DNA of 8,836 bases, from NCBI GenBank assembly GCA_947074165.1, contig CAMTOT010000111.1:1-8836 (forward strand), read 5' to 3'. This DNA comes from an uncultured Bacteroidales bacterium (lineage in GTDB: Bacteria; Bacteroidota; Bacteroidia; Bacteroidales; JAUNSR01). Under the pieces are notes generated by a model, which made no database searches, was not told the origin of the DNA, and saw only the letters and a program-made list of their open reading frames with translations. This document shows, piece by piece, positions 1 through 7,349 of the stretch. Made by a program: the position numbers and the translations under genes. Each line of letters begins with the position of its first letter. Position 1 is the first letter of the stretch.

Positions 1-48
1 TCTACACCAGGACGTACACTCTTTCCCTACACGACGCTCTTCCGATCT
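1..48. other. Illumina TruSeq i5-side adapter (artefact)
   Basis: This is not genomic sequence. Bases 1-7 are the end of the P5 flow-cell region, 8-15 (CAGGACGT) match the TruSeq HT i5 index D507 as I remember it, and 16-48 are the read 1 sequencing-primer site ending in GCTCTTCCGATCT. It most likely entered through untrimmed read-through of short inserts at a contig end. Read on the minus strand it adds six false residues (DRKSVV) and a false TAG stop (27-29) to the gene next to it. Confidence 0.98.
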
Positions 49-3035
49 GTTGCGGCATCCTTGTCTATCAAATGAGAGAATATTATTTGTTTATTTACAT
101 CATTTAGTAAATGAATGACTATTATCTTTACATTCACCTTATCCATAATCATTTTTCGAAGGCTATCAACTTGCTTACGAAAAGCAATATCTGTAGTTAT
201 AATGATCTTGCAAGAATCGGTTTCTTCAAAATCAACGCCAATGGCATACGCGGAACTATTGGTACTATAAACATTATCGCCTGTATAACACAAATGCCTA
301 TTACCCTTTCCCTGCATTATTAACGAGGAAACAAACCATGTCAATGTCATATCTGAAATTATCCATGAATTATTTGGGGCTGTTTCATTTATTATAGCAA
401 TAACCCCTTCAAAGGTCAATCTGCTTAGCTCTTTTTCTTTATCTTTTATACTATCTATATAGTTGATATACTGATTTCTAAATTGATTAATCAATAAAAT
501 TGAGTTTTGACTTACTAATTTCCGATTTATCTTTTCTTTTATTAAATCTAATGTGTCCTTAATATTTCCTATTATTCCATATTCTATGTTGCGAATCAAA
601 CCAAGATTTAATGCGTCTTCATCAATTTGAATAATCTTAGTTCCATTTGGTACACTGTCAGAAAAAGAGAACTCTATTCCTATCAATATAATTAAATCTG
701 ATTTAGTAATTGCTTCCCTCGTGGCATCTTCAGACATAATCCCTAATATACCTATACCGTATTCAGCATTATCAAAAATATCTTTTGATCTTAATGACCA
801 TCCTAAAGGGGAACTAAGATATTCTGAAAACTTAAATATCTCGTCTTTATAATCTCGGGCATAATTTCCAGCAAAAATTATCGGATTTACAGAGTTGTTA
901 ATTAACACTGCCACTTCTTTAATAATTTCTTCTGCAGGATAAACATGTGAATTGATATTATATGGATTCATATCAACTTTACATTCTATTTTATCTTTAA
1001 AATTTGCATAGTTCTGAAAAATAAGTGTAGAAATATTTTTTAATTGTATAGCTTGCGAAATAGAATCACCGATAAATAGATTAAGATCTCTATTAAGATT
1101 TACTATCTGGTGAAAACCAGATACAGAGTTGACAAGTCTTAATAACGTAAAACTTTCTTTGTAGTATTGTTCCCCTCTATTGGAAGCACCATTAAAAACA
1201 ATTATAATAAGCGGTATTGTCTGACGTTTAGCTTCAAAAATACCGGGCATCATATGAAGAAGATCGTATAGACCATTAACTATACATACTGGTATTTTCT
1301 TATTAACAGAAAAGGCACCTATGGCAGAATAAAATATATTTCTATTGGTAATTATCTCATGAGTTTTTTCTGAATAATTTTTTTTATCAATTATATCTTG
1401 ATGGAAAATTATAGAACCAATATCAAATTTATGAAGAGATTCGAAAAGTCTATTTATTATCTTATCCGGTATATTGAATTCTGTTACATTAAATGTCGGA
1501 AGCATAATTTGCTCGGACATATCTAAGAAAATCTCTATCGCAGATATGTTTGCATATTCATACCATTGATTCACCCCTGTTATCATCTCTTCTTCTTTAT
1601 CTATATTGTGATACTCTATGCCGATTGATTTGCATAGCAAGTATAGATTACTTTTATTACCACGTTGTTCGGGATGTTTATTAAATGCTAATATCTTAAT
1701 ATTTTTTTTACTTAAAACAAGATTTAGAAAACAGCTCATATGACTATGTAAAACATCAGAGTCAATCATACCGATCACTCCTGAGATTTCACTATTCATA
1801 GCTAAACCAATTAATGAAGGTAATGAGCTACTCTTATTTCTTAATTCATCTAGATGAAATACGTTATTAGAAAAGTCAGGTTTAAGAAGTATATTCTGAA
1901 AGAAAAATGCATATTCACCTTCTGAACATAGGTACACCTTATCTTTGATTTTTTTGCTTATTGTATCGGCAAGTTTAATCAGAATATTTGGTATAGGCCC
2001 GTTTTCTTTATGTATTATATCTAAATATTCTTCTTTATCTTTTTTTATTGCTTTAAGAAACCTTGCATCCGATTTTTGAGCGATAAGAGGTATTATAAGT
2101 TGAAGGCTCTCTTTTATATTAGCTGAGTAAGTTCTGTTGATATTTAACGGATCAATATCTGTCAATGAAATTGGTGAAATCTGTATTATCTTCGTTTTCT
2201 TGTTGATATCAATGAAATTTTTATGAGAGTTGTCGAATATTATTATTAAATCACTCTCAGATATTGCCTTGTAAGCTATAGGATCTGTCCATCTCCCTAG
2301 TATACCGCAACTATTCTTTACATTCCGCTCTGTTAAGTTTCTCAACTCTGGTGTATATATAACAGGTGAATTGATTTTCTCTGAAAGTTGGTTTATTTCA
2401 TATAGCGCATTTTCACATCTATTACCGCATACCAATGTTATTTTATCAAACTCATTTATTATAGATGATATGTCATCTATGACAGATTTATAAGGTATTA
2501 TAACAGGTCTCTCTATTTTTGTCTTAATTAGATCATAATTTTCAACTTCTGCTTTATTTCTTAAATGATAGTCACTTATTAGTATTAGAGATACTTTCAA
2601 TTCAGAATTGGAATATTGTATCGCATGTTTTATCATGTTTGATGCATCAGATATATCTGCAATTATCTGCATAAAGAAATTGCAATTACGTAAAATCGGG
2701 ATTAAAATATTCTCAGGAGCCATATCATAATCATTTATGAAACAAAATATAACAAGAGGAATTCTCTCTCGATTGAACTCAAATAGGGGGCCTAAGGCTT
2801 CTACCAGAGATGATGAACAAGGAAAAATACATGCCCCAATATTATTTTCAGATACTGCTAGCGAAGCACATGAAATACAGATATTTTCAGTATCAGCACT
2901 TTTAATCATTCGTGGATAGTCCTCTGTTTGTGGCCATGAAAAATAATTACTCTCATGAGCATCAAGTACCCATATATCGTTAATGCCTGCATTGTAACAA
3001 ATATGTGTGCATAGTTCTGGAAAAGAATATTTCAT
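49..3035 (-). CDS. Tandem double ThDP-fold (pyruvate oxidase-like) protein, C-terminus missing
   Basis: About 996 genomic residues are visible, starting at the ATG at 3035-3033. The chain holds two copies of the three-domain architecture of pyruvate oxidase/acetolactate synthase enzymes, which normally run about 550-600 residues with one copy. Module 1: PYR-like 1-180, central 183-320, PP-like 345-510. Module 2: PYR-like 520-680, central 700-833, PP-like 870-996. The repeats align at an offset of about 515-524: FEFNRERIPL (85-94) with FEAKRQTIPL (600-609), and TKIIQI at 281-286 with 799-804. The second central domain closely resembles E. coli PoxB. The GDG cofactor motif is IDS (424-426) in module 1 and TDI (948-950) in module 2. 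The motif Asn survives as N452 in module 1 but is His975 in module 2. The PYR glutamate may be E50 in module 1 and is Asn/Arg (564-565) in module 2. ThDP catalysis therefore looks doubtful; a binding or structural role, or a very divergent enzyme, are alternatives. By comparison with module 1, some 35-45 residues are lost at the contig end. The gene seems more AT-rich than uup and is divergent from the ZIP gene. Function unknown. Confidence 0.85.
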
Positions 3036-3050
3036 AGTTATAAATTATAG

Positions 3051-3081
3051 TTGATAAAAGAATCCTATTAGTAAATATTTG
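3051..3081 (+). promoter_or_regulatory. Candidate Bacteroidetes-type promoter for the ZIP gene
   Basis: The 90-base divergent intergenic region (3036-3125) must hold the starts of both flanking transcripts. On the plus strand TTG at 3051-3053 is followed, after 20 bases, by AATATTTG at 3074-3081. This matches the Bacteroidetes consensus TTTG...TAnnTTTG in all but the first T of the -7 box and the first T of the -33 box. The transcript would have a leader of about 35-40 bases. A sigma-70-like reading (TTGACT at 3079-3084, 17 bases, TATGGG) is an alternative. I found no clear -7 box for the minus-strand gene. No Shine-Dalgarno sequence precedes either start; the leader ahead of 3126 is a run of A residues, as is usual in this phylum. 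Confidence 0.35.
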
Positions 3082-3125
3082 ACTACGATTATAAAACAAT
3101 TTATGGGTGTTATTGTTAAAAAAAC

Positions 3126-3926
3126 ATGGACGTTAATTTAATATCGGCTCTTATAGTCACAACTGTTGCAGGTGCGTCACTTATGATTGGTGGGCTCGTT
3201 GCATTAAAAATAAAGAAGAATATATTCCAACACATTCTAAGTTTTAGTGGTGGAATAATGTTATATGTGGCATTCTTTGTATTTATGCCATCTGCATATA
3301 GAGGGCTTTTAAAAGGATTTAGCGAGTATCACTCTATGCTTTATGCAAATATTAGTTTCTTTGTAGGTTTATTGGCTACGATCCCTGTGGACTTAATTCT
3401 TTCTTATTATAATAAAAGGATTAAAAAAAAGAGTGCTGTATCTGTATTTGTGAATAAGGATCATGAAAAAGAGCTTTTTCTTTTGATATTTCTGTCTATT
3501 ACTATACATAATTTCTTTGAAGGTATAGCAACTTTCCTTTCTTTTTATCACAATGCATATATCGCCGTTTTTCTTATATTATCTATTATTGCTCATAATT
3601 TGCCAGAGGGAGCAGTTATCGCATCATCTATATATCAAAAGACAAATAATAAGAAGAAAGCTATATGGTATTGTTTTTTTAGTGGCATAGCAGAGCCAAT
3701 TGGTGCAATTGTAGCTTATTTTGTAATTGTGTCTTACTTTACCCCTCATACTTATGCCTTAATAACAGCATTTTTAGCAGGACTTTTAGTAAACACATCT
3801 TTAAATGAATTACTACCCGGTGCTTATATAAAAGGAGATTATAAATTTTCAATGAATGGTATAATTGCCGGTATGCTTTTTATTTTTATATTGACAGCCG
3901 TCGGATACGATTATCTAAATCATTAA
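3126..3926 (+). CDS. zupT: ZIP-family divalent metal (zinc) transporter, ZupT-like
   Basis: The protein has 266 residues, against 257 for E. coli ZupT, and is an inner-membrane importer of Zn2+ and probably other divalent metals. About eight hydrophobic segments are visible, roughly at 8-27, 37-56, 72-95, 117-140, 146-167, 177-203, 208-228 and 243-262. The paired metal-site motifs are present: HNFFEG at 128-133 in segment four and HNLPEG at 157-162 in segment five, followed by SGIAEPIG at 186-193 in segment six and NELLP at 227-231 in segment seven. The fourth-segment motif has Phe where HNFPEG is usual. The loop between segments three and four (96-116) is lysine-rich with one histidine instead of His-rich. 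The gene stands alone, divergent from the double ThDP-fold gene and convergent with uup. No Zur-like operator was recognised. The ATG at 3126 follows an A-rich leader and gives a full-length first membrane segment. The metal preferred cannot be read from sequence. Confidence 0.88.
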   Translation: MDVNLISALIVTTVAGASLMIGGLVALKIKKNIFQHILSFSGGIMLYVAFFVFMPSAYRGLLKGFSEYHSMLYANISFFVGLLATIPVDLILSYYNKRIKKKSAVSVFVNKDHEKELFLLIFLSITIHNFFEGIATFLSFYHNAYIAVFLILSIIAHNLPEGAVIASSIYQKTNNKKKAIWYCFFSGIAEPIGAIVAYFVIVSYFTPHTYALITAFLAGLLVNTSLNELLPGAYIKGDYKFSMNGIIAGMLFIFILTAVGYDYLNH

Positions 3927-3964
3927 CCACAATGTTATAAAAGTATACCTATTATATACCTTAT

Positions 3965-4014
3965 AAAATAAGCAATTATATATTCAAAGACTAGAATATA
4001 TAATTGCTTATTTT
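3965..4014. terminator. Bidirectional hairpin terminator between zupT and uup
   Basis: The arms 3965-3985 and 3994-4014 are perfect reverse complements over 21 bases and enclose the 8-base loop AAAGACTA. The core is AATAAGCAATTATATATTC, with A-rich and T-rich outer ends. On the plus strand the right arm ends in TTTT and runs on as GTTTTT. On the minus strand the exit is TTTTATAAGG. It sits 38 bases after the zupT stop and 42 bases after the uup stop on the other strand, which is the expected place for a shared intrinsic terminator of convergent genes. The stem is AT-rich, so strength relies on length. Confidence 0.85.
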
Positions 4015-4056
4015 GTTTTTATCTGAATTACTGTGCTTCTACACTATTAATATATA

Positions 4057-5940
4057 TCATATTTCGCTTAGCTCAAGCCATCTCATGCTTTTTTCATCTA
4101 TCATATCAATTAATTCTGATATACGAGCTGATTTCTCCATAAGATCATTATTTGATAGAGTACCGCTACTAAGCAAAGACTCAATCTCTGCCTTTTCATT
4201 TTCAAGCTTAGGTATCTCAACGTCGAGTTCCTCAAGCTCTTTCTTTTCTTTAAAAGATAGTTTTCGTTTTACAGATTTGGATTCACCTTTGTTTGACTGT
4301 TGTGAGGGCTTTATATCTTTTTTTTGTTTTTCAGCAAGAGAGGCTTTTTCCTTAGTCTCTTCTATTTCTTTCCATTCACGATAGTCTGAATAATTACCTG
4401 GAAAATCTTTAAGCTGACCATTTCCTCTAAACACAAGAAGGTGGTCTACAACTTTATCCATAAAATAGCGGTCATGAGATACTACTATTACGCACCCTTT
4501 AAAACTTCTCAAATACTCTTCAAGAACATTTAGAGTCACTATGTCAAGATCATTTGTAGGCTCATCCAAAACAAGGAAGTTTGGATTCTGCATTAACACT
4601 TTACATAAATATAGACGACGTTTTTCTCCTCCGCTTAACTTATAAACAAAACTGTGTTGGGTCTCAGGAGCAAAAAGAAAATGTTGTAGAAACTGTGAAG
4701 CACTTAACTTATTTCCATCTCCAAGAGATATCTCCTCTGCGACTTCACGTATCACATCGATAACTTTCATCTGCTCATTAAATTTCAGACCATCTTGAGA
4801 GTAATAACCAAATCTTACAGTCTCCCCTATGTCAAGAATTCCTTTATCCGGTTTTACTTCACCCATCAAAATTTTTATGAAAGTTGATTTTCCGGTACCA
4901 TTGTTACCAACAATACCCATTTTTTCATATCTGGCAAATATATAACTATAGTCTTCAAGAATCTTTAAATCACCGAAGCTCTTGTATAAATGTTCTGCTT
5001 CGAATATTTTCGACCCGATATATGAAGCTTTCACATTCAACTGAACATTTCCGGCATCTCGCTCCCTTTTTGCTTTCTCTTCAAGATCATAGAAAGCATC
5101 AACACGATATTTCGCTTTTGTGCCACGAGCTTGTGGTTGACGGCGCATCCAGTCAAGTTCTGTTTTAAGTAGATTGTTCGCACGCTCTATCTCCGCGTTC
5201 TGAGATTCTATGCGCTCTTGTCTTTTCTCAAGGTAGTAGCTATAATTTCCCTTATATGAATATAATTGCTTTCGATCTATTTCTATAATCTGATTACATA
5301 CACGGTCAAGGAAATAACGATCATGAGTAACCATAAGAAGCGCCACTCGTGAACGACTAAGATAACCTTCCAACCATTCTGTCATTTCCATATCAAGGTG
5401 ATTGGTTGGTTCATCAAGTATCAGAAGTTCAGGTTCTGAAATAAGTACATTGGCAAGTGCCACTCGTTTACGTTGTCCTCCTGATAATTTTTCAACTTTT
5501 TGCTCAAAATTTGTAATCTTCAGCTGTGATAATATCTGTTTAATACGCAATTCATAGTCCCATGCTTTCAGATGATCCATGCGATGGATTAGATCTTCCA
5601 ATGCCGCAGTATCGTTATTTTCAAGAGCTTTTTCATATTCGGCAATTGTGCGAACAGCCTCATTATCGGAGGCAAAGCATGCTTCGAGTACAGTTTTACC
5701 TGGCTCAAAATATGGATCCTGATCAAGATATCCTACGCGCAAATCACGTCTGAATACGACATTACCAGAATCATATCCCTCTTTACCTGTAATAATATTT
5801 AGCAAAGTACTCTTTCCGCTGCCATTTTTAGCGATAAGCCCAACTCTTTCACCTTCACAAATACCGAATGTCAAGTCATTAAAAAGAACAAGATCTCCAA
5901 ATGACTTAGTTAGTTTTTCAATCTGTAGAAAACTTATCAT
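4057..5940 (-). CDS. uup: ABC-F family ATPase, Uup type
   Basis: A soluble 627-residue twin-ATPase protein without membrane segments, typical of ABC-F factors that act on the ribosome; Uup proteins also bind DNA and affect transposon excision. First ABC domain: Walker A NGSGKST at 39-45, signature LSGGQ at 152-156, Walker B LLILDEP at 172-178 with E177, switch histidine H206. Second domain: NGTGKST at 347-353, LSGGE at 435-439, LVLDEP at 456-461 with E460, and H489. The linker between domains (about 236-310) is helical and charged. The C-terminal 525-627 is Lys/Glu-rich coiled coil, and KLSFKEKKELEEL (560-572) plus the RWLEL end closely echo the Uup C-terminal domain (E. coli Uup 635 residues), which argues against EttA and antibiotic-resistance ABC-F types. 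Start ATG at 5940-5938 follows an A-rich leader. It is the last gene of the probable operon, 20 bases after the MATE gene, and is followed by the hairpin at 3965-4014. Confidence 0.93.
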   Translation of the reverse strand: MISFLQIEKLTKSFGDLVLFNDLTFGICEGERVGLIAKNGSGKSTLLNIITGKEGYDSGNVVFRRDLRVGYLDQDPYFEPGKTVLEACFASDNEAVRTIAEYEKALENNDTAALEDLIHRMDHLKAWDYELRIKQILSQLKITNFEQKVEKLSGGQRKRVALANVLISEPELLILDEPTNHLDMEMTEWLEGYLSRSRVALLMVTHDRYFLDRVCNQIIEIDRKQLYSYKGNYSYYLEKRQERIESQNAEIERANNLLKTELDWMRRQPQARGTKAKYRVDAFYDLEEKAKRERDAGNVQLNVKASYIGSKIFEAEHLYKSFGDLKILEDYSYIFARYEKMGIVGNNGTGKSTFIKILMGEVKPDKGILDIGETVRFGYYSQDGLKFNEQMKVIDVIREVAEEISLGDGNKLSASQFLQHFLFAPETQHSFVYKLSGGEKRRLYLCKVLMQNPNFLVLDEPTNDLDIVTLNVLEEYLRSFKGCVIVVSHDRYFMDKVVDHLLVFRGNGQLKDFPGNYSDYREWKEIEETKEKASLAEKQKKDIKPSQQSNKGESKSVKRKLSFKEKKELEELDVEIPKLENEKAEIESLLSSGTLSNNDLMEKSARISELIDMIDEKSMRWLELSEI

Positions 5941-5960
5941 ATTTTTATTTTTGCGCTAAT

Positions 5961-7340
5961 TTAATAATTAATTTTTTCTAATACATTTCCATATTCTGTT
6001 TTAGGCATTCGTTTGAGTACAATGAGGTAAAACAGACATAAAAGAAGAGCACCCTTCATACAACTTGATATTGTAATAGACCACCATATGCCAGATACTT
6101 CCATAGCGGTGTTAATTAATAAGAGTGCCATAGGAATACGCAGAAGATTTAATGAAATCCCTACTACCGCTGGAATTTGCGTACGTCCGACACCGTTAAA
6201 ACCACCAGACGTTACAAGTTCTACAACCATTAAGAGTTGCGAATACCCCATTATCCTAAGATATTGCGCCCCTACGCTTAGCGCTTCAGGTTCGTTTATA
6301 AAACATCCGTAAATTCTTTCAGGGAAACTGATAAAAGCAAGACCGGCTAAAAAGCCAATGGAGCCGGCAGATAATAATGTAAAATGAAAACCGGAACGAA
6401 TGCGATTATATGATTTTGAACCATAATTTTGTCCGACAAAAGAACTAAGAGCCGTAGAAAAACCTGATGCAGTATTCCAAGATATAGCCTCAATCTGATT
6501 CCCTAAACTAAGCGCAGCTACTGCTGTGTGTCCAAACTTTGAAGCCTGGGATGCTAGCGACATGCTTATTATTGAAAATAAAGCACTTTGTATTGTGATT
6601 GGAATCCCAAGTTTGAATATCTGCCTTACGTGTCCCCATATAATTGGTATTACAATTGGAAGTCTGCCCAAAGGCGATTTTGATGAATATAACCTTCTGA
6701 CAAACATTGTAAATACAATTATGTTAGCGATAACTGTAGCTATAGCGGCTCCTTTTACACCATAAGCCGGTATAGGACCAAAGCCAAAAATAAATAGCGG
6801 ATCAAGTACAATATTTACAACTAGTCCCATTGATATATAGCGAAAAGGAGTTTTAGAATCACCTGATCCATAAAATACAGCAGCAAAGGTATTGATAAGA
6901 AAAGCCATTACAAGAGCCGGGGATGCCCAACGGATATACTCAATACCAAGCTGCGCTATATCTCCTTCAAGATTAAATATTGAAATAAGTGAAGGTGCAA
7001 ATATAAAAGCTATTGTAGCTACCAAAACAGATACAAAACAAGCTATCATTATTGATGTGGCGGAAAAATTGCGCGCCATAGACTTATCTCCTGCACCAAT
7101 GCTCTGAGCCACCGATATTTCGGCTCCCATCTTTGTCGTAAATGAGATTGAAGTATTTAGCCAGTTGTAGAAAAAAGCCGCACCAACTGCCGCTACTGCT
7201 CCAGAACCTAACTTACTAAGCCATAACAAATCCACCATAGTATAAGTCATCTGTATAAATGAAGCACCGATAAGAGGTGCAGCCAGACGAGATATTACAG
7301 AAGGGATATGCCCGGTTGATAAATCATTTATTTTAGCCAT
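5961..7340 (-). CDS. MATE family efflux transporter
   Basis: A 459-residue inner-membrane protein with about twelve hydrophobic segments arranged as two pseudo-repeats of six, the normal size for Na+ or H+ coupled multidrug and toxic compound extrusion antiporters. The first repeat opens with APLIGASFIQMTYTMVDLLW (21-40), which includes the characteristic aspartate D37. NIVLDPLFIFGFG (176-188) and YGVKGAAIATVIA (193-205) are classic MATE sequences, and PFRY at 165-168 with the GSGDSKTP stretch (158-165) precedes them. The second repeat starts near 240 (IFKLGIPITIQSAL) and carries GFNGVGRTQIP at 380-390. The protein looks intact. The exported substrate cannot be deduced, and NorM, DinF and related subgroups cannot be told apart by eye. 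Its ATG (7340-7338) lies 9 bases after the stop of the radical SAM gene, which favours co-transcription and translational coupling. Confidence 0.93.
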   Translation of the reverse strand: MAKINDLSTGHIPSVISRLAAPLIGASFIQMTYTMVDLLWLSKLGSGAVAAVGAAFFYNWLNTSISFTTKMGAEISVAQSIGAGDKSMARNFSATSIMIACFVSVLVATIAFIFAPSLISIFNLEGDIAQLGIEYIRWASPALVMAFLINTFAAVFYGSGDSKTPFRYISMGLVVNIVLDPLFIFGFGPIPAYGVKGAAIATVIANIIVFTMFVRRLYSSKSPLGRLPIVIPIIWGHVRQIFKLGIPITIQSALFSIISMSLASQASKFGHTAVAALSLGNQIEAISWNTASGFSTALSSFVGQNYGSKSYNRIRSGFHFTLLSAGSIGFLAGLAFISFPERIYGCFINEPEALSVGAQYLRIMGYSQLLMVVELVTSGGFNGVGRTQIPAVVGISLNLLRIPMALLLINTAMEVSGIWWSITISSCMKGALLLCLFYLIVLKRMPKTEYGNVLEKINY

Positions 7341-7349
7341 TTATAATGT

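Noticed and set aside
1..48. Matching non-coding ends as possible attachment sites or terminal repeats of a mobile element
   Set aside because: Both ends are known TruSeq adapter sequences with standard indices, so they are library artefacts.
111..323. Short plus-strand frame within the ThDP-fold gene, and similar short frames at 2737-2919, 4581-4763, 4884-5168, 5562-5753, 6088-6312, 6526-6765, 6892-7107, 7570-7779 and 8408-8605
   Set aside because: All lie antisense within long, well-recognised genes, and none has a recognisable domain or its own leader.
3932..3966. Imperfect AT-rich dyad (TATAAAAGTATA with TATATACCTTATA) after zupT
   Set aside because: The arms do not match without gaps and there is no T-run. 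The perfect hairpin just downstream explains termination better.
4004..4384. Open frame on the plus strand, 126 codons, rich in Ser and Phe
   Set aside because: It lies antisense to the Lys/Glu-rich coiled-coil end of uup and starts inside the terminator stem. Its low-complexity Ser/Phe make-up is what the complement of Glu/Lys codons gives.
4057..5940. ABC-F protein as an antibiotic-resistance (Vga/Msr/OptrA-like) determinant
   Set aside because: The C-terminal coiled-coil domain and the linker resemble Uup, a chromosomal housekeeping type, and the linker between the ATPase domains is not of the extended resistance kind as far as can be judged by eye.
7341..7349. Possible precursor peptide or regulatory RNA between the radical SAM and MATE genes
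   Set aside because: Only nine bases separate the genes. The 20-base gap at 5941-5960 is also too short for any gene.
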